A stretch of DNA of 45,386 bases from MAG-121220-bin8 sp965655865. GTDB taxonomy: Bacteria > Bacteroidota > Bacteroidia > Flavobacteriales > Flavobacteriaceae. The stretch lies in the NCBI GenBank assembly GCA_965655865.1, contig CBFHJJ010000012.1, positions 1 through 45,386 of the forward strand, in the 5' to 3' direction. The translations under genes were made by a program, and so were the position numbers. Positions 24,407-32,427 of this stretch are shown piece by piece (the stretch's first letter is position 1; the number at the start of each line of letters is the position of its first letter). The notes beneath the pieces were generated by a model. The model had not been told where the DNA came from. It saw only the letters and a program-made list of their open reading frames with translations, and searched no databases.

Positions 24407-26098
24407 ATGGAAACAAACTTTGATGCAATTGTAATTGGGACTGGAATTAGTGGAGGATGGGCTGCAAAGGAACTTTGTGAAAAAGGATTAAAAACTCTCG
24501 TTTTGGAAAGGGGAAGAATGATAAAACATGTCGAAGATTATAAAACGGCAAATAAGGAAGATTGGGAATTTCCTGCAGGAGATTCTATAACTCAGGAAAT
24601 TAAAAAAAGACAACCCAAACAAAGCAGAACAGGTTATGTAAATACGGAATCAACAAAAGATTTCTTCGTTGATGATATTGAACATCCTTACAATGAGAAA
24701 AAAAGATTTGATTGGATTCGAGGGTATCATGTCGGAGGAAGATCGTTGCTTTGGGCTAGACAAAGTTACAGGTTAACCCCATTTGATTTTGTAGCTAACA
24801 AAGAGGATGGATATGGTGTTGATTGGCCAATAAGATATAAAGATTTAGCACCTTGGTATGACTATGTAGAGAATTATATTGGAGTAAGTGGAGAGAATTT
24901 AAATTTAAATCAATTTCCAAATCAAAAGCTTCTCAAGCCAATGGAGTTAAATTGTGTTGAAAAAGTTTTACAGAACTCAATTTCAGAAAAATATTCTAAT
25001 AGACACATGACTATTGGAAGAGTTGCTCACATAACAGAAGGTACTAAACCTGGGTTAGGAAGATTAAATTGTCAATTCAGAAATAGATGTAGAAGAGGGT
25101 GCCCATTTGGAGCTTATTTTAGTAGTAATTCTTCTACTCTTCCTGCAGCTGAAGCAACAGGAAATATGACATTAAGAACTAATTCAATAGTTTATGAAGT
25201 AATTTATGATGAATTAAACAAAAGAGCATCTGGCGTGAAAATTATTGATTCAGAATCTAATTTAACTTATGAATTTAAAGCTAAAATCATTTTCATGTGT
25301 GCATCTACGGTACCAACAACCTCTATTTTAATGCAATCAAAATCTAATCGTTTTCCAAACGGGCTAGGAAATGATTCTGGAGAGCTTGGACACAATATTA
25401 TGGACCATCATTTTCAAATTGGAGCGGATGCTACTTATGATGGTTTTGAGGATAAATACTATACAGGACGAAGACCAAATGGTATTTATATTCCAAGATT
25501 CCAAAATATAGGTGGTAAAACCAAAAACAAAAACTTTTTAAGAGGATATGGCTATCAAGGAGGAGCAAGTAGAACAGATTGGACTAAATACGTTAAGGAA
25601 GCATCTTATGGTGATAAATTAAAGCAAGCAATTATAAAACCTGGTGAATGGACTATGGGTTTAAATGGTTTTGGAGAAGTTCTTCCTTATCACGATAACA
25701 AAATATTTTTAGATTATAACAAAACTGATCAATGGGGTCTTCCAACTGTGACTTTTGATGCTAAGCTTAGAGAAAATGAATTAAATATGAGAAAGGATAT
25801 GCAATTACAAGCCATGGAAATGTTAGACAATGCTGGTTTTAAAAATGTTAAACCAATGGAAAGCCCATATGGATTAGGTTTAGGAATTCATGAAATGGGT
25901 ACAGCAAGAATGGGTAGAGATCCTAAAACATCAGTGCTTAATGCTTTCAATCAAGTTCATGCTGTAAAAAACTTATTTATAACTGATGGATCGTGTATGG
26001 CTTCCTCCGGAAATGTTAATCCATCATTAACTTATATGGCAATAACTGCAAGAGCTGTTGATTATGCTGTTAAGGAACTTAAAAATAATAAACTTTAA
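24407..26098 (+). CDS. GMC oxidoreductase, glucoside 3-dehydrogenase / FAD-GDH-like catalytic subunit
   Basis: A 563-residue FAD enzyme without its own signal peptide. FAD motif IGTGISGGWAAKEL at 10-22; catalytic His495 in HEMGTARMG and Asn538 in GNVNPSLT. The segment CQFRNRCRRGC gives Cys222, Cys228 and Cys232, with the same spacing as the Cys triad that binds the 3Fe-4S cluster of Burkholderia FAD-glucose dehydrogenase; the His-Asn spacing of 43 also matches. The next gene is its small 'hitchhiker' subunit with a Tat signal, so the pair should be exported together. Likely oxidises a sugar or glycoside at C1 or C3; the neighbouring DUF1080 and Gfo genes favour C3. Confidence 0.9.
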   Translation: METNFDAIVIGTGISGGWAAKELCEKGLKTLVLERGRMIKHVEDYKTANKEDWEFPAGDSITQEIKKRQPKQSRTGYVNTESTKDFFVDDIEHPYNEKKRFDWIRGYHVGGRSLLWARQSYRLTPFDFVANKEDGYGVDWPIRYKDLAPWYDYVENYIGVSGENLNLNQFPNQKLLKPMELNCVEKVLQNSISEKYSNRHMTIGRVAHITEGTKPGLGRLNCQFRNRCRRGCPFGAYFSSNSSTLPAAEATGNMTLRTNSIVYEVIYDELNKRASGVKIIDSESNLTYEFKAKIIFMCASTVPTTSILMQSKSNRFPNGLGNDSGELGHNIMDHHFQIGADATYDGFEDKYYTGRRPNGIYIPRFQNIGGKTKNKNFLRGYGYQGGASRTDWTKYVKEASYGDKLKQAIIKPGEWTMGLNGFGEVLPYHDNKIFLDYNKTDQWGLPTVTFDAKLRENELNMRKDMQLQAMEMLDNAGFKNVKPMESPYGLGLGIHEMGTARMGRDPKTSVLNAFNQVHAVKNLFITDGSCMASSGNVNPSLTYMAITARAVDYAVKELKNNKL

Positions 26099-26099
26099 A

Positions 26100-26696
26100 A
26101 TGAATAGAAGAAATTTATTAAAAAAAATTGGTTTAGGTATTGGCACATTAGCAGTGACTCCGCTTACTGTAAGCTTATTTCAGTCTTGTAAAAATGATTT
26201 GAATTGGAAACCTGTTTTTTTTAAAAAAGAAAATATTAACTTTTTAAGTGAATTAGCTGACTTAATAATTCCTAGTTCCAAGGAAATTCCAGGTTCAAAA
26301 GAATTAGATTTATTAAAATTTGTTGATGTTTATGTTTCTAAGGTTTTAGATAATGAAGAACAAAAAACATTTAATAATTCTTTTGAATCATTTAAGTCTG
26401 AATATTTAAAAAAAACAAAGTTGAAAAAGATTGATTTAAACTCTATTACAGAGTTGTTAGATTTTTATTTAGTCAAAAATAAATCTAAGCATGATATTTG
26501 GATTAATAGTTTTATGAGTTCTGGCGAATCACTTTCCTATGTTTTTTTAAATTCATTTAGAAAACTTTTAATTAACGCTTTCAAAACAAATCAATATATT
26601 GGTAAAAACATACTAGTATATAGACCTGTTCCTGGTGAACAAAAAGGTTGTGTTGATTTACAAGAAACTACTAACGGAATAGCTTGGACCATATAA
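26100..26696 (+). CDS. Gluconate 2-dehydrogenase subunit 3 family, Tat hitchhiker subunit
   Basis: A 198-residue small subunit of a membrane-associated GMC dehydrogenase. The ATG at 26100 (one base after the GMC stop) gives MNRRNLLKKIGLGIGTLAV, a Tat signal with RRNLLKK, followed by a possible lipid-anchor cysteine in LFQSCKN. Family marks are FLSELADLIIPSSKEIPGSKELDLLKFVD and YRPVPGEQKGCVDL. Such subunits fold onto the catalytic subunit in the cytoplasm and carry it through the Tat pore. No c-type cytochrome subunit with CxxCH follows, unlike in Proteobacterial complexes. Confidence 0.9.
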   Translation: MNRRNLLKKIGLGIGTLAVTPLTVSLFQSCKNDLNWKPVFFKKENINFLSELADLIIPSSKEIPGSKELDLLKFVDVYVSKVLDNEEQKTFNNSFESFKSEYLKKTKLKKIDLNSITELLDFYLVKNKSKHDIWINSFMSSGESLSYVFLNSFRKLLINAFKTNQYIGKNILVYRPVPGEQKGCVDLQETTNGIAWTI

Positions 26697-26705
26697 TAAA
26701 GTAAT

Positions 26706-27308
26706 ATGAAAAGTAATTATATAATATTGTTTGTTTTTCTTATTTGTTCTTTTTCATTTTCTCAAGAAAAAGATGATTTGTTTAATATGATTGAAAACAA
26801 GGATGATCAAATCGAATTACTCCCAGAAAAAATGATTTTTACGCAAAGCATACTTTGGGGTGAAAAGGGTTTATTTCGAAAAACAGGTATTTCTCCTCTC
26901 AATTTAGAAAATAGAGAAAAGGAGCTTAAGATTAGAAAAACGATGCTTACCGCACACCAAGCAATAGGTTATTTAACACTAGCTTCAATGGTTGCTCAAG
27001 GCATTATTGGTGGTAAGTTATACAATGGTCAAGATGATCTTTACAATACTCACAAAACAATGGGTAAAATTGTAAATATTGGATATTTTACTGGTGCAGG
27101 TTTGTCATTATTTTCCCCCCCACCTTTAATTAATAAAAAGGTCAAGGGTTTAAATTCGATCAAAGCACATAAGATTTTAGCGACTCTTCATTTTTCAGCA
27201 ATGGTTGCAACAAATTATTATAAAGACAAAAATAAAAGTAATCACAAAGCTGCAGCATATACTGCTTTTGCTAGTTACGCTACTGCTGTATTAGTTATCA
27301 AATTTTAA
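26706..27308 (+). CDS. Four-helix membrane protein, cytochrome b561-like
   Basis: A 200-residue protein: signal peptide (residues 1-19), a periplasmic stretch to about 75, then four hydrophobic helices. Histidines lie at or near the start of each helix: His84 (TAHQAIGYL), His116 (THKTMGKI), His155/His162 (KAHKILATLHF) and His180 (NHKAAAYT). This arrangement of four helices with paired His residues resembles the heme-binding core of cytochrome b561. It directly precedes YceI, as the b561-type gene yceJ precedes yceI in E. coli. Likely a membrane electron carrier for the GMC dehydrogenase; heme binding is inferred, not proven. Confidence 0.55.
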   Translation: MKSNYIILFVFLICSFSFSQEKDDLFNMIENKDDQIELLPEKMIFTQSILWGEKGLFRKTGISPLNLENREKELKIRKTMLTAHQAIGYLTLASMVAQGIIGGKLYNGQDDLYNTHKTMGKIVNIGYFTGAGLSLFSPPPLINKKVKGLNSIKAHKILATLHFSAMVATNYYKDKNKSNHKAAAYTAFASYATAVLVIKF

Positions 27309-27310
27309 TT

Positions 27311-27847
27311 ATGTATAAAACTATTTTCCTTTTAATTTTAATTTCCTTTTCTAATTTATCTGCTCAAAACGAAAATACATGGATGTTGGATAGTAAACAG
27401 TCTGTCATCGAATATGAAGCAAAACACCTTCTTCATGCATGGTCAGGAATTAATAAAAATATAAAGGGAGTTTTTTTGGAACAATCTAAAAGTAAAATTG
27501 CTGTTTCAGCAAATATAGCTGATTTTGATAGCGGAATTAGTAATAGAGATTCTAATGCTATCAGAGTATTAAACGCTTTAAACTTCCCAAGTGTTAAGTT
27601 TTTTTCAGATGAAATTTTACTAACATCTAATAATATTGAGTTCAATGGCGAATTAGATTTCCATGGAAAAAAAGTTGATAAAATAGTTAATGCTTACATT
27701 AATCAGAAAAATGACACCTTAACTATTGAAGGAAGTTTTTCGATTATTCTTACAGATTTTGATATTAAATTACCTTCTTTAATGCTTGTCAAAATGGATG
27801 ACTTAGCAAATATTAATTTTAAATTAATATTTAAAAAAAGTAATTAA
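27311..27847 (+). CDS. YceI-family periplasmic protein
   Basis: A 178-residue lipocalin-like protein with a signal peptide (ends LSAQ). Family features: WMLDSKQSVIEYEAKHLLHAWSGINK, the charged strand AVSANIADFDSGISNRDSNAIRVLNALNFPSVKFFS, and the closing IILTDFDIKLPSLMLVKMDD. YceI proteins bind isoprenoid or fatty-acyl molecules such as polyprenyl quinone precursors. It is two bases after the b561-like gene and ends the operon; the next gene is convergent with one base between stops. A quinone-related role with the b561-like protein is a plausible inference. Confidence 0.9.
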   Translation: MYKTIFLLILISFSNLSAQNENTWMLDSKQSVIEYEAKHLLHAWSGINKNIKGVFLEQSKSKIAVSANIADFDSGISNRDSNAIRVLNALNFPSVKFFSDEILLTSNNIEFNGELDFHGKKVDKIVNAYINQKNDTLTIEGSFSIILTDFDIKLPSLMLVKMDDLANINFKLIFKKSN

Positions 27848-27848
27848 T

Positions 27849-28913
27849 TTAATCTTGCCACTCGGCAATAAAAAGATTGGTGTCCCTTGTGCCGTTATTA
27901 TTTCTGTTTGAAGAAAAAGCTAACTTTTTTCCATCCCTAGAAAAAACAGGAAATGCATCAAACGTTTCACTGTGTGTAACTCTTTTTAAGTTTTTACCAT
28001 CAATATCAATCATGTACAGATTGAAAGGGAATCCTCTCTCTGCTTCAAAATTTGAAGAAAATAGAATTTTTTCTCCGGAGGGGTGGAATACTGGACTCCA
28101 GTTCGCATTACCAAGATCTGTTAATTGACGAAGTTCACTTCCATCAGAATTACATATGTACAATTCCATATTAGTAGGTTGTACTAGTCCTTGTTCAAGT
28201 AAATTTTTATATTCTTCAATTTCTTTATCAGTTTTAGGTCTTGATGATCTAAAAATCAATTTCGAACCATCAGGCGAAAAGAAAGCTCCCCCATCATATC
28301 CTAAATCAAAAGTTATTTGTTTAACATCTGAACCGTCAATATTCATTGTATACAAATCTAAATCACCATTTCTTGTTGATGTAAAAACGATTTTATCTCC
28401 CATTGGAGAAACAGTTGCTTCTGCATCGTATCCAACCTGATCAGTAAGTTTGTTTGTAATTTTTCCATTTAAATCAGAAACATAAATGTCAAATGTATCA
28501 TAAATAGGCCATACATATTTTCCTTCTTTTCTTAAGGGAACTTCAGGACATTTTTCATTGTCTTCGTGTGTAGAGGCATATAAGATATGCTCATTATCAG
28601 GAAGAAAATAAGAACATGTAGTTCTTCCAAGTCCAGTGCTAATCATTTTAGGATCATTATTTTTAAATGTTTGGTCAGCGTTCATTAAAAACATTTGATC
28701 ACATTCAACATTCCAATTATTATTGTTAGACTGAAAAACTAGTTGTTTGTCGTCGAAGCTCCAGTACGCCTCTGCGTTATCGCCTCCAAAGGTAACTTGT
28801 CTTAATGTTTTAAAATTAACTTCATCTTCAAAAATTAGTGGATTTGAATTTTCTTTTTTGGTTTGACAAGAAAACAGTCCGAATAAAATTATAATAATAG
28901 ATAATTGTTTCAT
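27849..28913 (-). CDS. TolB-like PD40 beta-propeller lipoprotein
   Basis: A 354-residue protein from the ATG at 28913 (MKQLSIIIILFGLFSCQ, lipobox Cys16). The upstream in-frame ATG at 28949 would add 12 residues before the signal and is not credible. At least five PD40 repeats of the type 'SPDGxKIxFxSxRNG' are visible: SPMGDKIVFTSTRNGDLDLY, SPDGSKLIFRSSRPKTDK, HPSGEKILFSSNF, SRDGKKLAFSSNRNNNG and an N-terminal one with SFDDKQLVFQSNNNN. It resembles the propeller half of TolB and of some prolyl oligopeptidases but has no catalytic domain. It diverges from the M28 peptidase. Confidence 0.88.
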   Translation of the reverse strand: MKQLSIIIILFGLFSCQTKKENSNPLIFEDEVNFKTLRQVTFGGDNAEAYWSFDDKQLVFQSNNNNWNVECDQMFLMNADQTFKNNDPKMISTGLGRTTCSYFLPDNEHILYASTHEDNEKCPEVPLRKEGKYVWPIYDTFDIYVSDLNGKITNKLTDQVGYDAEATVSPMGDKIVFTSTRNGDLDLYTMNIDGSDVKQITFDLGYDGGAFFSPDGSKLIFRSSRPKTDKEIEEYKNLLEQGLVQPTNMELYICNSDGSELRQLTDLGNANWSPVFHPSGEKILFSSNFEAERGFPFNLYMIDIDGKNLKRVTHSETFDAFPVFSRDGKKLAFSSNRNNNGTRDTNLFIAEWQD

Positions 28914-28917
28914 GTTA

Positions 28918-28942
28918 TAAATTTGTAATTTGCGCAAAAATA
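28918..28942. promoter_or_regulatory. Overlapping divergent -7 elements
   Basis: Plus strand TAAATTTG at 28918-28925, 27 bases before the ATG at 28953; minus strand TATTTTTG at 28942-28935, 21 bases before the ATG at 28913. Both match TAnnTTTG. The two start regions overlap, so the PD40 and peptidase genes may compete for polymerase. No -33 TTG found at ideal spacing on either strand. Confidence 0.45.
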
Positions 28943-28952
28943 TGTACAAATT

Positions 28953-30185
28953 ATGAGAAATCCCTTGACTTATATCATCTTCTTTTTAATTTTTTCAATT
29001 TCTTGTACTTCCCCTGTTGTTTACACTAATCAAATCAAAGCAGATTTAACGTTTTTGTCTTCGGACGAATTAGAAGGTAGAGCTACGGGAAGTGAAGGAG
29101 AAAGAATTGCTGCTAGTTATATTTCAAAAAGATTTAAAGATTTGAATGTACAAGCTAAAGGAGCAATTGAGTATTTACATCCTTTTTCTTTTAAGCCAAA
29201 ATCTCATCCACATGAAGAAATTAAGTTTAATGATTCCTTGAAAAGTAATGGAATTACAGGAAATAATGTAATTGGTTTTATAAACAATAACTCATTAAAT
29301 ACTGTTGTTATTGGTGCTCATTATGATCATTTAGGTTTTGGAGACGAAGGCTCTTTATACAGAGGAAGTGAAATTAAAATTCATAATGGTGCAGATGATA
29401 ATGCAAGTGGAGTTTCATTAATGTTGGATTTAGCAGCTAAATTAATTAATGAAAATAAAAGTAATAACTATTTGTTTATTGCTTTTTCCGGAGAGGAAAT
29501 GGGACTTCTTGGTTCAAATTTCTTTGTCAAAAACCCTACAATTGATATTTCATCAATTAATTACATGATAAACATGGATATGGTGGGAAGATTAAATGAT
29601 GAAAAATCTTTAGCAATTTATGGTCTTGGAACTTCTCCTATTTTCAAACAAACCATTAAATCTAATAATGAAGTATTTAAAATTATTGAAAATGAATCTG
29701 GGATAGGTCCATCTGATCACACATCATTTTATTTGCAAGATATTCCGGTTCTTCATTTTTTTACTGGCCAACATGAAAACTATCACAAGCCTAGTGATGA
29801 TAGTGATTTGATTAATTACGAAGGTTTGGATTTAATTTCAAACTATATTTTTTCTATTATATCTGATCTTGATGACAATGGAAAGTTACAGTTTAGAAAA
29901 ACAAAAAATGAAAGTCAAGAATCTCCAAGATTTAAGGTTTCATTAGGGGTTATTCCAGATTATTTATACGATGGTAAAGGAATGCGAATTGACGGAGTTT
30001 CGTCAGGAAGACCTGCTGAAATTGCAGGTTTTATAAAGGGTGATGTTATTACTAAATTAGGAGAAGCCAAAATTGATGATATGATGTCTTATATGAAAGC
30101 TTTATCTAAATTAAAAAGTGGTGATTTAGTAAAGGTTGAGTACAAAAGAGATAATAAAATATCTTCAAAAAATGTTACTTTTTAG
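28953..30185 (+). CDS. M28-family zinc aminopeptidase with C-terminal PDZ, lipoprotein
   Basis: A 410-residue exported metallopeptidase. Lipoprotein signal MRNPLTYIIFFLIFSISC. Zinc-site motifs in order: GAHYDHLGFG, GADDNASGVSLML, FSGEEMGLLGS (Glu), NMDMVGRL (Asp) and SDHTSFY (His). A PDZ domain covers about residues 320-405 (GMRIDGVSSGRPAEIAGFIKGDVI). Complete and of usual length for this flavobacterial subtype. It probably removes N-terminal residues from peptides in the periplasm or at the cell surface. The gene is divergent from the PD40 lipoprotein across a 39-bp region. Confidence 0.92.
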   Translation: MRNPLTYIIFFLIFSISCTSPVVYTNQIKADLTFLSSDELEGRATGSEGERIAASYISKRFKDLNVQAKGAIEYLHPFSFKPKSHPHEEIKFNDSLKSNGITGNNVIGFINNNSLNTVVIGAHYDHLGFGDEGSLYRGSEIKIHNGADDNASGVSLMLDLAAKLINENKSNNYLFIAFSGEEMGLLGSNFFVKNPTIDISSINYMINMDMVGRLNDEKSLAIYGLGTSPIFKQTIKSNNEVFKIIENESGIGPSDHTSFYLQDIPVLHFFTGQHENYHKPSDDSDLINYEGLDLISNYIFSIISDLDDNGKLQFRKTKNESQESPRFKVSLGVIPDYLYDGKGMRIDGVSSGRPAEIAGFIKGDVITKLGEAKIDDMMSYMKALSKLKSGDLVKVEYKRDNKISSKNVTF

Positions 30186-30222
30186 TAAACCTAGATTTAA
30201 TATTTAAATAGTTTTCTTAACT

Positions 30223-30248
30223 TATAGCTTTCATATGAAAAAGCTATA
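30223..30248 (+). repeat. 9-bp hairpin with the start codon of the DUF4838 gene in its loop
   Basis: TATAGCTTT (30223-30231) and AAAGCTATA (30240-30248) pair perfectly; the 8-base loop CATATGAA holds the ATG at 30235. Part of this could be chance imposed by MKKLY codons, but a hairpin around the start would be expected to affect translation. Confidence 0.5.
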
Positions 30249-32418
30249 TTTTATAATTTTATTTCTTATTTTTTCTTGTTCCGAAAATCAAGTTTCAATT
30301 GACATTTCTACTCTTTCTAAGTATAATATCGTTACTAATTATAATGATGTCGCAGACACATTAAATGTTTATTTAGACAAAACTTTAGGTTTAACATTAG
30401 AGATTTCAGAAAAAAAGAAAAATAGATCAATAATTTTAACTGAAAAACCTGATTATAATAAAGATTTTATATCTATAAATTATAAGGATTCCTTAATTAC
30501 AATTTCTGCTAATAATAAAACAAATTTATACTATGCTACTTATGATTTTATTGAAAAGTTTTTGAACGTAAATTGGCTATCAACTGATTTTACTTACTAC
30601 AGTGATGTAAAATCAATAAATTTTCCAAATAACTATTCTTATTATTATGAACCACCTGTTTTGACTAGAACCGTTCATTCAAAATTATTTTATAAAGATT
30701 CTATTTTTGCTGATAAACTAAAAGTTACAAATGAAGCATTTCCAAGATATGTTCCAAATGCTAGAGTACATACTTTTCATCGCTTTCTTCCTTATGATGT
30801 TTTTTACGAAAATAACCCTGAATATTATGCCTTAATAGGAGATAAAAGACTGCCCACTCAACTGTGTTTAACAAATCTTGATGTTTTAAATATTGTGAAA
30901 GACAGTGTAAAGTCTTTTTTCAATAAGTTTCCAGGTTCTGATGTAATTTCTGTTAGCCAAGATGATAATACTCAATATTGTAAATGTGATAAGTGTTCAG
31001 AGATTGACATGGAAGAGGGGAGCCCAGCCGGAACAATGATACATTTTGTAAATGAAGTTGCTAAATCTTTTCCAAACAAAACAATATCAACACTAGCTTA
31101 TCAATATACCAGAAAACCACCAAAGGTTAAACCTATCGAAAATGTTTTAATAACATTATGCTCTATCGAATGTGACAGAAGTATTCCAATAGAAATAGGT
31201 TGTAAAGATTTCAGTTCTGATTTAAAGGGTTGGTCTGAGTTAACTGACAACATTAGAATTTGGGATTATACTACTCAGTTTACAAATTTCCTTGCACCCT
31301 TTCCAAATTGGGGAACCATAAAACCAAACATAAATCTGTTTGTTGACAATAATGCAAAATGGATTTTTGAACAACATTCAAATAACAATAGTGAGCTTTT
31401 TGAGCTTAGAAGTTATCTTATGGCTAAACTACTTTGGGATCCTAATTTAGATTTTCAAGTTCTGTTAAATCAATTTAATAATAGGTATTATGGAAGAGGG
31501 GGTAAGTATATTTCTGATTACGTAAATAAAATACAAAACCAGATTGATGACACTTCTTTTTTTCTGTTCTTATATGGTGATCCTTCACAGGGTTTTGACT
31601 CTTTTTTGAGTCCTGAAAATCTATTAAGCTATGATTTATTATTTAATAAGGCATTAAATAGTGTTGAGTTAAATTCAGATTATTACAAAAGAATTCTTAG
31701 ATCTAAAATTTCTATAGATTATGCAATTTTAGAATCCTATAGAAAAAACTTTTCTGATTCATTTCAATTGACAGTATTTCAAAATGACATAAAAAGTGTT
31801 AATCCAAAATTGATCAAAAGACTTAATGATTTTAAAAATACTTGCATTAATAATAATATTACTTTGATGAACGAAATGGGCTTTACAGTTTCTGATTATG
31901 TAATTAACTATAAAAATGCATTGAAAACTGCAGTTAAAGAAAATCTTGCAAGTTTAAAAAATATTACCCTTCTTACATCCCCAAAAAAATATGCAAATGA
32001 AGACCCTAAAGTATTAACTGATGGAGCTTTGGGCGGTAACAGTTTTTATTCAAATTGGTTAGGCTTTGAAGGCAATGATTTAAGCGCAGTCGTAGATTTA
32101 GATCAGACAAAAGATATAAAATCCATAAGTATTAACTTTCTTCAGGTAACTAATCATATAGTTTTTTTTCCAGAAAAAGTTGAGTTCTTTTATTCCGATG
32201 ATAATCTAAATTGGAAAAGTTTAGGGAATGCATTCAATAAATTTGAGTTATCTCCAAAAAGCAAAGTAAATGATATTCAAACATTTTCTATTGACCTTAA
32301 AAATTTAAATACTAGGTATATAAAAATAATAGCAGATAATATAAGTAAAGCACCTATATGGCACCATGGAGCCGATTTACCCTCATGGATATTTGCTGAT
32401 GAACTAATAATTGAATAA
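30235..32418 (+). CDS. DUF4838 glycosidase-like lipoprotein with C-terminal F5/8-type domain
   Basis: A 727-residue lipoprotein (MKKLYFIILFLIFSCS). Residues about 20-130 resemble the N-terminal alpha-beta domain seen in GH20/GH67-type enzymes. The middle is DUF4838, a TIM-barrel relative of alpha-glucuronidases, with the Cys-rich signature SQDDNTQYCKCDKCSEIDMEEGS read at about 240-263 and AGTMIHFVNEVA. Residues about 580-727 form a discoidin/F5-8-C beta-sandwich (LLTSPKKYANEDPKVLTDGALGGN, TRYIKIIAD). Catalytic residues are unproven. It starts 49 bp after the peptidase gene and ends 9 bp before glpK, so it is the leading gene of the glycerol operon, suggesting that its substrate releases glycerol. 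Confidence 0.85.
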   Translation: MKKLYFIILFLIFSCSENQVSIDISTLSKYNIVTNYNDVADTLNVYLDKTLGLTLEISEKKKNRSIILTEKPDYNKDFISINYKDSLITISANNKTNLYYATYDFIEKFLNVNWLSTDFTYYSDVKSINFPNNYSYYYEPPVLTRTVHSKLFYKDSIFADKLKVTNEAFPRYVPNARVHTFHRFLPYDVFYENNPEYYALIGDKRLPTQLCLTNLDVLNIVKDSVKSFFNKFPGSDVISVSQDDNTQYCKCDKCSEIDMEEGSPAGTMIHFVNEVAKSFPNKTISTLAYQYTRKPPKVKPIENVLITLCSIECDRSIPIEIGCKDFSSDLKGWSELTDNIRIWDYTTQFTNFLAPFPNWGTIKPNINLFVDNNAKWIFEQHSNNNSELFELRSYLMAKLLWDPNLDFQVLLNQFNNRYYGRGGKYISDYVNKIQNQIDDTSFFLFLYGDPSQGFDSFLSPENLLSYDLLFNKALNSVELNSDYYKRILRSKISIDYAILESYRKNFSDSFQLTVFQNDIKSVNPKLIKRLNDFKNTCINNNITLMNEMGFTVSDYVINYKNALKTAVKENLASLKNITLLTSPKKYANEDPKVLTDGALGGNSFYSNWLGFEGNDLSAVVDLDQTKDIKSISINFLQVTNHIVFFPEKVEFFYSDDNLNWKSLGNAFNKFELSPKSKVNDIQTFSIDLKNLNTRYIKIIADNISKAPIWHHGADLPSWIFADELIIE

Positions 32419-32427
32419 CTATAATTT

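Noticed and set aside
28918..28942. Complete sigma-ABfr promoters with both -33 and -7 boxes for PD40 and peptidase genes
   Set aside because: Only -7 boxes match; no TTG at 17-23 bases upstream, so full promoters are not claimed.
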